A stretch of 64,000 nt of DNA from Sphaerulina vaccinii (Eukaryota; Ascomycota; Dothideomycetes; Mycosphaerellales; Mycosphaerellaceae), in the NCBI GenBank assembly GCA_022570795.1, contig JAKUDP010000009.1:558001-622000 (forward strand). Direction: 5' to 3'. The stretch's first letter is position 1, and each line of letters begins with the position of its first letter. Positions 34,702 to 46,587 of this stretch are shown here, piece by piece. A model generated the notes under the pieces. It had not been told where the DNA came from. It was given only the letters and a program-made list of their open reading frames with translations, and made no database searches. The position numbers and the translations under genes are program-made.

Positions 34702-37285
34702 TCCGTCCGGGGCCTCAGAGCCAAAGACTAGTAACTTCGCAGGCGGGCTGCTCCCTAGACTGGTCCCATCAAGCGCGAGCGGGATAAGTTACGGTTCGAG
34801 GCTGGTCGATCCAAGGCCCTCCACGCCAGTGTACCAATGTAGTCGATATGTCCAATGAAATGCGCACAAGAATCCAGGTAGAATATACGAATGTCTCACA
34901 CGTACAGGAGGAGAAGACAAAGTCTTTGAGAAAGTACGGAGGGAGGATGAAGGGCACTAGAGAGTCAATTGATCGCCTGCATGTAGATCAATCCTGTATT
35001 AATTCTTAGATAAACTGCACTATCTCTCCTTGGGAGGATGGCAATGCGAGTGCCGAAATGCAGCTAATGAAGCGCAAGCGCATCTCTATCGTGGTTTTGG
35101 ATGGTTTGCGACTCATGAGTGCGATCCTTGAACGAGTCGTTCTCGAAGTTTGCGAACAGACCCTTGCTGAGGAACGGGGGTGCAGATTGAATGTTGCGCC
35201 ACTGCTTGCGATCGATTGATCGATATATTGCACACGTGCTGCATGCAGCATCGATAGAAAGCCAGCTCGAGCAGCAGTAGCTTCCTCAGCTACAGCAACG
35301 AGTCTGATGAAGCAGACACAGGCTGGCCATACTCACGCATATGAAAAGCCTTGCGCCTGTTTCGTCAATTCGTGTTCGGAAGAAGCATTTAGACTCTGCA
35401 GACAAAACTCTGAGCTGCGCCAGCTTCGTGGTGGTTGGCTGCATTCGGTTATCTGCAAGCTGGGGACATGCAAGATTCAGGAACAGTCTCTGCCCGCACG
35501 TTTTCGGCAGTGATGATTAGCAGACACACACAGCTGGCGACAGAGCCAAGCGTCACGGCCGACCAGCATCTCTTGTATACATTTTCCACCACATGTGCGG
35601 CAGACACGAGAGGCACAATTCTTCGGAGGCAGCCAAGACAACTTAGAAGCATGGATGCTCCGAATCTGCCTCGCCCCGCGAGCTAATTCGCTAGTTTCGG
35701 AGCGATATCGTATTTTGTGCTCGATCACATGCCTGTCGCGCACTGGCAGTATCCGAAGAGAAAGATGATGGAGAACTGTGCTCAGAATATTTTGCAATGC
35801 GTAGGCATGTTGAATGCCATGGCATACGATTGCGGCATGAAATACGAACACGCACATCGGTGAAGGCATTGTATGCTTATGATGCCATGCGTGTCCCATC
35901 ATCTGCGCTCGCGTCAAGCAAGCAAGGGTTGAAAAGTTGTGATTCAGTTGAGATCATCCCCGTTGTATCGCGAGCACCAGGCCACTGTATTCCTAGCTGG
36001 AGTGCATTGCCCTTTCGAAGCAGTATTCAGAGAGCATTTCCGACGTTCGATCGCATGCCACGAGCTGCGCTGGCTGCCCCAATCGAGCCTGATCAGGTAG
36101 GTTGCGCGCATGAACATCGAGGACTGTTTTGACCTGCAGAACTTGCATACGCTTCTTCTACAGACCAGCTGCAACTTTGAAAGAGTAGGCAGGGACCGCG
36201 TATGGTTGAGCTCTTCGAGTGTTCTCCAGGCGCGTAGTGACCGTGCCACTCAATCGAATGCCGCAGTCATCCTCCCCATATGCTCAAGATCAAGTGTTTC
36301 TGTTTCCCTATAGTAGCGTCGATATCTGACGTGTATGCAATCGTTCGACTGTTTCGGATGTTCGGTGGTTCCGACGTCATCGTTGCAGCATGAAGAGAAG
36401 GTATGCAGTGTCGAGAGAGAGCGCATGTCTTCGTAGAAGTGGAAGGATCTGTTGTATTCAGTAAGTCGGATGGTGGTTGTGGTCAGGGAAGAGAGGACAG
36501 AGGAAGCCAGGAAGACGCGATGCAAAGGCGCCGAGCACAGACGATCTCTATTTTGACGCGTCCACTACCGCTGTCCTCTCACACCACACCTTCAACATCA
36601 TCCTCTTCACCAACAAGTTCAGGCGACCATGATACGTGCCTTCGAGCATGGTGTAGCGTCTGGATGACTGTGGAAAGGTCGCAACACCGCGTTCAGTTTT
36701 GGAGCTCCAATACATCCTACCAAGATGCTGATAATGAGCCACTATGCCAGAGACAGGCCATGGTCCCGCGTCTTGAGCCAGGCGATGCCATAGCATTCGT
36801 ACAATTTTCTGGCGAAGAAGAAGGACGTCTTCATAATCGCTCGGATGAGGACACCAAGCTTCCGGTAAGGTGCGTTAGCAACGGCACCTTCAGGCGCCCT
36901 CAAGTCACCCAAGTCACCACGATTATTGCCAAGAGCTGAGAATCCGCCATGGGGGTATTTACTATCATGCCAGCTCTACAGATGAACCCTGACTCTACTA
37001 CGACCCTATCAATCGTTTGGTGATGGTGTTGTGATGGACCTACCAGGTGGACTGTCTACATGCAAACGATGCGGGCGTGTTCAAGAAGTGAGAGCTCCAT
37101 TCCGGCACCTTTGCAGGGCGATGCCGAGCCGCATATGCTGACCGCAATCCTTCCACTTTTAGCTCCAGAAGAAAGGTTGCCAGACGTGCATGGTACATGC
37201 GATAGAAAGCATATTCGTGAATGCTTCAGGTAGAGAGTTGCTAGTGGCAGAGACATCTCAAGCTGACCAAATCCGAAACGTATAG
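34702..37285. other. Gene-poor 2.6-kb region
   Basis: Frames of 60-178 codons occur on both strands but overlap each other and lack joinable splice sites or motifs. The longest (36403-36939, +) is Ser/Thr-rich in its first half and has a PRLEPGDAIAFV-like segment, but I could not build a gene around it. The region likely holds divergent regulatory DNA and perhaps decayed genes. The last 250 bp may include 5' exons of the transcription factor below. Confidence 0.5.
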
Positions 37286-38766
37286 ACCAACCGGGTGGCA
37301 ATATACCACAAGCGCCTGTTCATGAAGACCGTGACGACCTCTACAAGAAGAGAATTCGGACGAACTATACTTCTACGGCTGCAGCGAGATTACGGGAGGC
37401 TTCGCTGCACCAGGAACGACACAATGAAATTTCGAAGCGACGATATGCTGCAGTTGACTTGCGTCCTGCACAACAAAAGCAGATGCTCTCGGACTTTTTA
37501 GAGACGAACTTCCCATCGACCAAGGCTCGAGCTGGTCTCGCTGATCGAGGCTCATACTTAGCTACGCTTCCAGACATTGAGATAGCGAGCAGTCCATTGC
37601 TGAAGACTGCCATTGACACTCTATGCTTCGCACACATAGGTGCCAAAACAGGAGATAATCGATTGGTGCAGAGGTCTCAAGGCTCATACGGCCAAGTCCT
37701 GGCCTCGCTCATCACCGCTGTCAACAGGCGACATGGTGATTCTGTAACCATTGAGCCGAGGACTGTCATCACCAGCATCATGTTGCTATGCTTGTACGAT
37801 GACTCGATACCATTACCATTCCAGGGCGAGAATGGCTGGGCAACGCATTACTGGGGCTGCCAACAATTGCTCGCCGCTCACGGCCCAGGCTTCATGAGGA
37901 TTGACGATCCTTTCGACCGAATGCTCTTCAATTCTCTGAGAATGCCCTGCTACTTCCTAGGTGTAGCACGACGCAAAGCCATCGCTCAAGGTCGCCCTGA
38001 ATGGATGCAAATGGCTGATAAGCTGGATCCACAAGGTAGCACGTTTACCAGATTCTACAGAGTTTCGATGCAGATACCGACCATTCTGGAACGAGTCGAT
38101 GATGTTCTTCTGGGACGACTTCCTCTAAGCACTCTGCCACGGCTCTGTGCCGATATACGCTCCTTTCGCCAGGCGATGGTACAGTGGTACCTGGATACGA
38201 TAAAGCGAAGCGAGAAGCCACACTGGGAACTACCCGAGCTAGTCGACATCGCAGACCTAGTCTCGATTCCGGGCAATGAGGCACACCTATATATGGAAAG
38301 TTCCTCATTATTCACCCACTTTTACAGGTATGGACTTCCACAGAGGATACTTCAGACGCACACGCTATGCGCAATGTCTTGCATTGTTTTGGACTGTAGC
38401 TTGCTTCGCTTGGTACATTTCCAGCCGGCCACACTGCATACACTCTCGGAAAGTCTCAGAGCTGTCGAACAACGCACATTTGACGAGGCATCGAATCTTT
38501 GCCGTAGTCTGCACCACTATGTGTCATTCGACGGACTTGCATATGCGGACTTCAGCGAGTTCATCAACGATATTGCTCTGAACTTTTTCGAAGAGTATGG
38601 CGCCGTCAAGGAGCTGGGCTGGTGCCAGGCGGTTCGTGTTGCCATCCGGATGGGAAGGCAACGAATACGAACTAGCATTCAACCTCGCACACTGTGTCGA
38701 ATGGGTGACGCTGGACCAGGCTTCGCGATGGCAATGCACTACAAGACTCGCAATCTGCTGCTGTGA
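37286..38766 (+). CDS. Fungal-specific transcription factor domain protein, 5' end unresolved
   Basis: The frame is open from a probable acceptor at 37285 (branch gctgac, tatag) to the stop at 38766, about 490 codons. It has the helical regulatory domain of Zn2Cys6 regulators, with segments such as SPLLKTAIDTLCFAHIGAK, TSIMLLCLYD, GWATHYWGCQQLLAAHGP and FNSLRMPCYFLG. A complete zinc cluster is not visible. Upstream, in two different frames, lie a CQTC pair near 37178-37189 and a CDRKHIREC stretch near 37198-37224, too close together and out of frame for a normal cluster. Either the N-terminal exons are unusual or the DNA-binding part is decayed. The C-terminal 40 residues also look less conserved. 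Targets cannot be inferred. Confidence 0.65.
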
Positions 38767-39631
38767 CTGTGAAGCACAATATGTCACCGAAGCTTTCGTG
38801 GTTCCCAACGCGCACTGCTTGTGGATCGACAGCATTGCCAGGAGAATCATTACCAGAAATAGGTGCTGCTCTTTGCTTCTTGATCGGTTTCGGCTATTGC
38901 ATTGTCTGAGTGGTGAGTGCCATAGTCGAGGCAAGCTCGCTGGAGAGACATCTGGAGACAGGTATGCTCCCTGAACTCTTGAGGAATGCTCACACTAGCT
39001 TTTTTGAACGGCTGGTACCATGGTCAGCTCAGCTGACGTTTGTAGACTGCCTGAACTACACTATGTCACTCAGCTGGAGGAATTCGTACTCTGACGCATT
39101 CTCTGCGATCCTGGTGCTGGCCGGGCCACTCGATACACGAACAAGCCAACGATGCAACTCGTTGTGTTGTTCAGAGACGGATGATGACAATCAAGTCATA
39201 TACGCTGGAGTATGATGCCCTGCAGAAGTGCTTTGTTGAAGATTACGGCCAAGGATTGCGAGGCAACTATTGACACGTAAAAGTATCCTGGTCATCCAGC
39301 GACCTATTGACTGCCAAGTCCTAGGGTTCGCCAACGTACGTAAGCCATGCTCGATCCCGACAGGTCAGGACATATCCCGCCATGCGATCACTGTATACCT
39401 TCTTGCGTGACTAAGCTCGAAAGGAGGGGAACCACAACATCCATTCAACATCTCAACGGACTCGGTAAAGTGGATGGAAGCTAGATCCGTACCCATACGG
39501 CTTACAGATGAACCCCACTTCTAGAAGTAAAGCTACGCAATATGGCACTACGATCGACAACGATCGTATAAGACGTCTCTGGAAGCTATCAATGTGCTTG
39601 CCAATCAAGCACATCAACATCTCTGCCCAAT
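38767..39631. other. Intergenic region between regulator and epoxide hydrolase
   Basis: About 865 bp. A competing frame (38597-38974) overlaps the end of the regulator but has no recognisable motif. No other gene is supported; the 3' part should be the epoxide hydrolase promoter. Confidence 0.4.
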
Positions 39632-41031
39632 ATGTCTTTTGACATCGTTCCTAGCCAGGCCTCGCTCAAGCCTAAACCGTTCAAAGCTGAAGTCGGCGAA
39701 GAAGATCTCGAACACTTCAAGCAACTGCTCAAGCTCTCAAAAATTGGACCAAAGACATACGAGAACCAGGTCACAGACGTCAAGGACTACACCAACTTTG
39801 GCATAAGTCATCAATGGCTAAGCGATGCGAAGCAGCATTGGGAGACCAAATATGATTGGCGCAAAACAGAGGCACGGATTAATAGCTTTCCAAATTTCAC
39901 AGTGCCGATTGAGGAAGACGGTTTCACGTTCGATGTCCACTTCGTTGCTCTGTTCTCGCAGAAGCCAGACGCAGTGCCGCTATTGTTGTCGCATGGATGG
40001 CCGGGTTCGTTTCTAGAGTTTCTCGGCGCGCTGGACATCCTAAGGACAAAGTACAAGCCTGAGGATCTGCCTTTCAATGCCATTGTCCCATCCTTGCCAG
40101 GCTATGGATATTCCTCTGGGCCACCACTTGACAAGAACTGGACAACGGAGAAGATGGCAGCTGTCCTGGACAAGCTCATGGTGGGACTCGGTTTCGGTAG
40201 CGGCTACATTGCTCAAGGAGGTGACATCGGCAGCTTTGTCTCCAGAATATTGGGTGTCACTTCCAACTCCTGCAAAGCTGTGCATCTGCACCTCATCATT
40301 GGCCAACAAGGTCAAGTTGATCACTTGAGTGATGCAGAGAAGAAGGGTGTTCAGCGCATTCAAGACTTCGGCACACTAGGAAACGCATACGCTCGTGAGG
40401 TAAGTACAAGCGGCTGAGCCAGTGCCTCTTATACGCTGACAGCAGTCAACAGCATGGCACTCGTCCTGCGACGATCGGCTTAGTCCTGTCTGCCAGCCCA
40501 TTGTCGCTACTAGGATGGATAGGTGAGAAGTTCCAGCAATGGACTGATGAAACGCCGCCAATCGACGACATCCTCGATTCCGTAACATTGTATTGGTTCA
40601 CAGAGTCCTTTCCACGAGCCATCTATCCATATCGACAATTCTTTGGCGCAAAGCCAAGTAAGTGTAGTTGGCAGAAGGCGTGCGCTATTGACAGTGTCTC
40701 ACTGAGCTCAGATCCACTGGGGTGCTGGGCTCAAAGGCAGACACTGGATGAGACAGCCTGCGTTTCCAGAGATACTTGCTGACCCTTCTACCTACTCCTT
40801 TTAGCATTCTTCCACAACGATCCGGCCTACTACATCAAAAAGCCATTAGGCTACACATGGCATCCAGAGGAGCTGGCACCTGTTCCGAGAGACTGGGCTG
40901 CTCAGACAGGCAATTTGGTTTGGTTTAGAGCACACAGCGAAGGTGGGCACTTTGCAGCTATGGAGAAGCCGCAGCTGTTTGTCAAGGATATGGAGGACTT
41001 TGTTTCTGAAGTGTGGCCCAAGGCAAAGTAA
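39632..41031 (+). CDS. Microsomal-type epoxide hydrolase
   Basis: Three exons (39632-40399, 40453-40657, 40805-41031), introns of 53 and 147 bp, 399 aa. An N-terminal EHN region (residues about 1-110) precedes the alpha/beta-hydrolase core. The oxyanion motif HGWPGS is near residue 121, and the nucleophile elbow GGDIGS has the catalytic Asp near residue 198. The lid is followed by EHGTRPATIGLVL, and the catalytic His lies in GGHFAAME near residue 373. The family opens epoxides to trans-diols; fungal members detoxify or process specialised metabolites. No N-terminal membrane anchor is seen, so it is probably soluble. The second intron is unusually long for this window and might hide a small exon, but the present joining gives a full, well-ordered core. 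Confidence 0.88.
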
Positions 41032-41307
41032 GCCTTCAGAACATGCTTGTGTAATAGTATGACGAGAGTGTGCTGCTTCAGCTGATAGTGCCTCATGTGA
41101 GTCTGGACTTGGCTTGCGGGAATGCAGCCTACCTTAGTTGAATCCTTCAATCCTTCCAGGCAGGTAATAGCTTCGCCACTTTACCAGCATCCCGTGGAGT
41201 CTACAGAACTTTGACTATAAGCGCAATTCTGCTTCGGACCAATACGAATTCAATCGTTAACATATTCTCATCACTTACGTATTTAGCACAGCAACTCCAA
41301 CTTCAAT

Positions 41308-43087
41308 ATGGCATCGTCACAACGCAATGTCGATCCCAAAGCCTGCATACATCGGAATGGCACCATAGTCATGAACTGGGCTAATTTCTGCTCAGCGCCC
41401 GACAATTTGGAAAAGCAAGCCCAAGGTCTAGAGATCATGGAAGAGATCTATTCCGTACCATTCGAGTCACAATCTGTAGTCGCCGATCTGCTTGTCAAAG
41501 AGCACGAAGACTTGGCACCCTACATGTTCTACGAAGCAGTCAGAACAGGTCATGCAGAAGTTACGAAAGCTTTGAAAGAGAGCGGAATGGTCGGGTTCTC
41601 ATACGGACCAGATCGCTATGATGATGCTGTGTATGACTGTAAGAAGAAGCAAGCTGAGGAGGTTTTCGCTTTGTCCGACGAGGAGAGTGCAGAAGGTGTC
41701 AGGAAGTGGTTGGAGGAGTTTCCGGGAGACAACAAGGAGCTTTTGGTGCGAGCCTCTTTCTATCATCCCATTATGACTGTGCTAACTCGGTGCTGTGGTG
41801 TAGTACCAAGCAGCTGTTGCGGGAGCCAGAGAAACAATCGTTCGCCTTCTAGAGCTCGAAGCTCAAAGCATCAGCGAGACAGATTTGTCTAGGTGGCTCG
41901 TACCTTTGCACGCAACTTGCTACAATGGACATCTCGAATGTGCCAAAGTGCTTGTCGCACATGGCTATGATGTCAATTGTCTCGACGAGCATGGTGGCAC
42001 GCCTCTTATGCGTGCAGCTGTAGGGGGAAGGACAGAAATTGTACGATGGTTGCTCGAGAATGGGGCAGACGCAAAGATCCGGGAGACTCGCGAGGGCAAT
42101 TGGAATGCATTGGAATATGGAGGCGGCCGAGGCCTTGAGATTGTTGAACTGCTTCTTGATCCCTGTGGCTGGAGTCCGGCTGCACTCATGGCCGCAGCTA
42201 GCTTTGGTGATCGTGACAGCTTCGAGCTGATCGCTAAGGCAGCTGGCTTTCCCGAGCCGGCGGAGTCTCTGCGACTGCAAACATTCTGGGAAGAGACAGC
42301 GACTGCCCAGCACAAGGAAGCCATTCTAGGTTCGCTCGAGAAGGGCGGCTCGGGAGGGGACACCGCGATATTGCGATACCTTCTGGCCATGCTTCCACAA
42401 ACAGTCTGGAAGGAAGAAGCTGTTCAAGAGGCTTTAAAGCAGATGGCCTGGCGTGCAGCTTGTGAGGTCGTTATATTGTTTCTTGACTTCTGCAGAGCCA
42501 ATGATATCGGCCCAGATGCTCTGCAGCAACAAGTCAATGACCTATTGCTCGATTCTGCAAGAAACAATTCCCCCGATGTAGCCAAACTCCTGCTTGAGAA
42601 GTATGGCGCAGACGTCAACTACCGAGGTCAACCAGCCCAGATCAATGCGCTGTACAATGCGGTAGTCAATGATCACGCAGAAATGATCGAGCTGCTTGTC
42701 AAGCAGTTCGGCGCTGACATACATCAAGCCTCTGGAAAGTTCGCCAATGGTCCCACTCCGATATGGCTGGCTGTCGATAGACAATACGAGAAGTCAGCAA
42801 GAATGCTGCTGGCATGTGGTGGTCCAGTTGAGTCCATCAGTACAAGTATCATCGATGGGAAGACGACAAAAGTCTTCATATCAGCAGACAAAGCATGTCG
42901 GGCTCCTGTGAGGTTAAGATCTGAGATGGATCCTGCATGGGATGAAGAGCATTCTACGGAGAGGTTTCTGTGTTTGGAGTATCCTGATGGCTGGCCAGGC
43001 GAAGTGCAGCAGCGGAAGTCGGATGCTGAGCTCAAGGATGACAGAGACCTGAGGTTGCCAGATGATAGCGGATTCGTGGTCGTCTAA
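41308..43087 (+). CDS. Ankyrin-repeat protein
   Basis: Exons 41308-41745 and 41804-43087 with a 58-bp intron (branch gctaac) give 573 aa. The N-terminal 145 residues are helical and unlike known domains. Ankyrin repeats follow, with clear units such as PLHATCYNGHLECAKVLVAHG, GGTPLMRAAVGGRTEIVRWL and, later, INALYNAVVNDHAEMIELLV and GPTPIWLAVDRQYEKSARML. Between the two sets is a long helical insert. The C-terminal 100 residues are polar. Ankyrin arrays bind protein partners. The partner is unknown and there is no enzymatic domain, NACHT or F-box to point to a pathway. Confidence 0.82.
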
Positions 43088-43293
43088 ACATCATGTCGAA
43101 CATTATAGCATCCTTGGAAATGTGGTCCCGGTCTTGTCACAAGTCGTTTCTCGTTCCGAAGTCGGTTCTCACTTCGCCAATGAAGGTGTGTTGGCTTGCG
43201 ACATCTCCAATCTCCATCAATTCAGCCACCAAAGCATATCATACTAAGCGCCTCTTCACTTTCCCAAACCTTATTTGCCAGTCTCACCTCAAG

Positions 43294-43770
43294 ATGGCCA
43301 CGGCTAGACTGTCTCGCGATGACTTCCTCTCCTATATCCAGGCTTTCAATACCAGGGACTACGAGCACCAGCACTCATTCTACGCCCGAGATGTTGTCAT
43401 GATTCTTCCCGATCCTGCGATCCCACCTCTTGAGGGAAGTGAAGCCATCACCAAGCACTATTCTGGAGTACATGGAGCCGCGGAAGAGACTCTAGTACCT
43501 ATGGTCGTCATGAATGACAGAGATCGAGTCTTCTTTCTCATGGAGGTGTACTTCCAGTATCTTGTGGACACGAACGAAGGTGTGCACAGCCAGAAGGTGA
43601 AGAAGGACGACGTTTTTAAGGTTACTGTCTGGGCGCTATACGACATCGATGAGGAGGGCAAGATGGCGACCATTCGGTGTAACCTGTGGGAGGAGAAGAT
43701 GTATGGGCAGGTGGATGTGGGACCCTTGATAGAGGAGAGCAGATCGCGAGCGCAAGCTGATCTGAGGTGA
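43294..43770 (+). CDS. SnoaL/NTF2-like small protein
   Basis: A single exon of 158 aa from the ATG at 43294; the frame is open further upstream, but the ATG follows a normal leader (cctcaag). It opens with LSRDDFLSYIQAFNTRDYEHQHSFY and continues VVMILPDPAIPPLEGSEAI, the typical cone-shaped SnoaL/NTF2 fold start with helix then strands, and ends with long strands (FFLMEVYFQYL, VTVWALYDID). The fold hosts many small-molecule isomerases and binding proteins as well as non-enzymes, so substrate and activity are open. It lies 206 bp downstream of the ankyrin gene on the same strand, with no clear link. Confidence 0.75.
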   Translation: MATARLSRDDFLSYIQAFNTRDYEHQHSFYARDVVMILPDPAIPPLEGSEAITKHYSGVHGAAEETLVPMVVMNDRDRVFFLMEVYFQYLVDTNEGVHSQKVKKDDVFKVTVWALYDIDEEGKMATIRCNLWEEKMYGQVDVGPLIEESRSRAQADLR

Positions 43771-43994
43771 TTCGGTCTGTCATTAGTCAATACTGCAATG
43801 TGATGCTATGGGTATCAGTCAGGTGTCCTTCTTGCTGCTGTAGACGCGTCGTCGTCGGCGTGTCTGCAGCCTTGCTCTCACAGTGTTCCTCGCTGTACTG
43901 CTTCCACTGAAATCAACATCATCGGCCGTCTCTCGTCCCGAAAAGATCTGTTCACCATCTTCGTTCTATGCTGCGTCCTTCATACCGTCCTGCA

Positions 43995-44628
43995 TTACCG
44001 ATCTGGAATTTCCTCATAGTCGTCTTCAGGAACCAAGACGAAAGCGGCTCCAAGCACACTGGCAGCATTCAGGAGTAGGACTACCCAGCTGACAGTGCAG
44101 AGTATGAACGACTTATCCAAGACCCAGCCAACAAAGAAGCGGGCATCATGCTCGTACACTCCCGCCTAGTAGTCTATTAGCATATGCTCTTGACCTCGCC
44201 GTTGTCTCTGCACTCACCACGAGTGACATGGCTATCAGCTGTGTCAAGGCAACCACAGAAAGCAGAGGGCATAGCATCTTCCAGCCAACTTCTCTAGTCC
44301 CTCTCCCTCCCACGAGGATTGTGATATATGCCACTACGCAGGCCAGCAGCAGAACTACTGAAAAGTTCATGAAGAATCCCGTACTCCTCCATATTGAGCA
44401 GAAAGACCTATCGTCGCCGCGGCAGTCGTCGAATTGAGGGAAGGAAGTACATTGGCCTGTAATGGAGCTGCATCTCTTGTGTAGGCCGTATGTTATGCGA
44501 ATCGGGTCGCTGCCTTCGACAGGCGAGTAGTAGGAGACCCAGTTCGGTAGCGCTATCGAGGCGATTGTGCAGGCTGCCGCGCCTAGGAAGACCCAGAGAC
44601 TTACGCCGTATACTATCCTTCGCGTCAT
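43995..44628 (-). CDS. Four-TM Sur7/PalI-like membrane protein
   Basis: Exons 44218-44628 and 43995-44165 with a 52-bp intron give 193 aa. Four hydrophobic segments are visible: WVFLGAAACTIASIAL near the N-terminus, FFMNFSVVLLLACVVAYITIL, the stretch ending LIAMSLV, and SFILCTVSWVVLLLNAASVL in exon 2. The first extracellular loop carries Cys residues and a W(V)xYY motif, as in Sur7/PalI and claudin-like proteins. Such proteins sit in the plasma membrane and shape eisosomes or take part in pH sensing. The frame is open upstream to 44880, but that extension is low-complexity and probably leader. The true stop depends on splicing at 44217; without it the frame ends early. Confidence 0.75.
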
Positions 44629-44892
44629 GATGGTCGGTTGTGTGATTGTGCTCGTATGCTTGGAGATTGTTCGCGGCGGTGGTCGGTATGGCGCCAGTTG
44701 TCGAGTCGAATATACAGAACCACACCGACCTGCAGTAATGGGATTGTTCAGCGATGTTGTCGTGGTAATCGGGAACAGAGTTGCTTCGCGATGCTGCTGC
44801 CTTTGCAGATCTGATGCTCCACTTTGAACAACAACGTCACTTCGGGACCTCTTCACATGCTTGACATGAACCACCATCAACCACCATCAATA

Positions 44893-45384
44893 TTACCCAG
44901 AGCGTAGCCTCAGACATCTGCAATTCGCACTGCAGTATTGAGGTTCGAGGGCTTCAGGGTCTTCCCTGGTCAGGTCCAAGAATCCGTTCGAGGGATCTGA
45001 AGGTACCGCGGACTCGGGAGCTGGCCACTTTCTCAATGGTCTCAGATCGTTGGCGTTCATGAGATGCAAATCACTCTTCCATTCGCGACTTTGTTTGTCT
45101 CTTACTTCCTTGATTGCCTTCTTCTGGTCGTCCTCGTTGTGGCGGAATTTGGCCAAAACGTACCCATATTGACGTTCAGACATACCTGCGCCCTCTGGTC
45201 GTCTCTGGAAGCTGCGCATGACAGCCGCCTCAAATTCGGATCCTTGTGTTACAGGCTTCCTGGCTACGCCTGGTATTCTGTTGTGTGTTCTGCTGCGGTG
45301 GATGTCCTGCTCAGTCCGCCACTCAGTTCCTGGCGCGGGCATTGTGTCCATGATATCGGGTCGAGGCAACGGGAAATGCATCAC
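44893..45384 (-). CDS. Small hypothetical protein
   Basis: An open frame of 163 codons with ATGs at 45384 and 45381. The product is charged and probably helical in the middle (SERQYGYVLAKFRHNEDDQ, KKAIKEVRDKQSREWKSDL) and ends in a Cys-rich tail. It lies just upstream of the Sur7-like gene on the same strand, where the two leaders could overlap. No family is recognised. It could be a real small gene or part of a longer gene with unseen exons. Confidence 0.35.
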   Translation of the reverse strand: MMHFPLPRPDIMDTMPAPGTEWRTEQDIHRSRTHNRIPGVARKPVTQGSEFEAAVMRSFQRRPEGAGMSERQYGYVLAKFRHNEDDQKKAIKEVRDKQSREWKSDLHLMNANDLRPLRKWPAPESAVPSDPSNGFLDLTREDPEALEPQYCSANCRCLRLRSG

Positions 45385-45584
45385 TGGCGTTGGGTATGGG
45401 CATTTGCGGATTCTTAGTAGCTGCGGGATAGCATGACGGTCTTGCCAGAAGATTATTACTCGCTGATCAGGAGTTGTTTCCGGTAAGTAGACGTGCTGGA
45501 CGCGCTACTTCATGTCGTCGTCGATGGGCGGGTAACTTCCGAGCAGCCATTGCAGCTGGCGTGTATTGACAGACATGTTGTAAG

Positions 45585-45712
45585 TTTTGCGCTATCTTCA
45601 GTCTTGAAGGAGAGGAAGTCTCATTGTCAGAGTAGGGTGAAGGGACATAGCCAGATCAACCTGCCAGAGCAGTGCGACCTCCTCTCCTCCAAAACTGAAG
45701 ATAGCGCGAAAA
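45585..45712. repeat. Foldback / inverted repeat
   Basis: Two arms of about 35 bp face each other across a loop of about 54 bp. The left arm begins ttttgcgctatcttcagt and continues with aggagagg. The right arm contains cctctcct and ends actgaagatagcgcgaaaa. They match as inverted repeats with a few mismatches. It resembles a small non-autonomous foldback element or the stem of a structured RNA. No target-site duplication is obvious. Confidence 0.6.
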
Positions 45713-45928
45713 GCAAGGGTATCTTTTCTACCTCCGTTCGTGGTTGGCAACTGTGCTATTGAAGCTGGAGATATGATAGCAACAGATTGCGATGAGTGTC
45801 CGGGGAGCAACCGGCTCGATCGGGACCGCAGTGAGACCTCTTCTCTGCTCCTCTCCTGCAGGGATTCCCAAGGACTCCTCAGCGTGGCAAGTATTATAGG
45901 TACATATGCTATCCGCATATCAGGACAT

Positions 45929-46093
45929 TCGACAGCCAGCCTTAGCCGAGCGGTCAGCGCGTAAGTTGTCGTCAAGTACGATACAATGCAGTGAATTGAG
46001 AACCTTTTCGGGTGTCGAGGTCGATTAATGATCTCGAAACGCTTGTATGGGCGATATATCGACACTCGCTAATGTTGATTGTTTTGGTTTTGC
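45929..46093 (+). repeat. SINE-like element copy 3 (tRNA-like head)
   Basis: The head has ccttagccgagcggtcagcgc, close to a tRNA D-arm with an A box, followed by gtaagttgtcg and an imperfect hairpin (tcgt/acga). It ends with gattgttttgg and ttttgc. It is the most divergent of the five copies but has the same size and order. Confidence 0.5.
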
Positions 46094-46284
46094 TAATGGC
46101 CTGGGCATATGTAGGTATCAAATTAGGTGCACTTCTCTAGGAATCGATCTCGAGACTCTAGGATCACGACTCCAATTCCATTAGCATAGATCTCGACTTC
46201 GAAAGGAGAACAAGGACAAAAACAGTCTTCGAACTCGAGGGGGGGTCCAGTTGGAGTCTATAACCTTGCTATAGCTTCGGCAAC

Positions 46285-46459
46285 GCAACAGCCACGTTAG
46301 CTTAGCGGACTGGTCTGTAAGTCGTCGGTGTGATCGATGCTAAGACATATATGGTTTTCAGGTTCTGTTCTAGAGGCCGACATCAACACTAGGCCTCTTG
46401 CGAGGAGCTCTAGATGACCTCAACTTCGCTGACGATAATGAGGCTGTTTTCTCTTTTGC
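46285..46459 (+). repeat. SINE-like element copy 4 (tRNA-like head)
   Basis: The leader gcaacagccacg is followed by the A-box-like tagcttagcggactgg, then gtaagtcg and a hairpin gtcggt/atcgat with loop gtg, and then gatgctaag. The tail is gaggctgttttctcttttgc. The stem bases differ from copies 1 and 2, but pairing is kept. Confidence 0.6.
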
Positions 46460-46587
46460 TCTTAACAATAGTGTCTAGGGCAAGTCTTTTGACGCACGTG
46501 CTCCACAATCCCAACTTTTGCCCTTTCACTTTTGAGTTCCATGTCCACTACAAATGGAGGTATATATGTTAGCAAGATCCGACCAAT

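Noticed and set aside
35477..35917. 146-codon minus-strand frame
   Set aside because: His/Cys-rich random-looking composition without recognisable domain or splice structure.
36403..36939. 178-codon + frame with Ser/Thr-rich start and a LEPGDAIAFV-like stretch
   Set aside because: The LEPGD segment vaguely recalls a fungal protein family, but no upstream exons, start context or conserved pattern could be built around it.
44629..44880. Longer N-terminus for the Sur7-like protein
   Set aside because: The extension is low-complexity and would place about 80 polar residues before the first membrane segment; treated as 5' leader.
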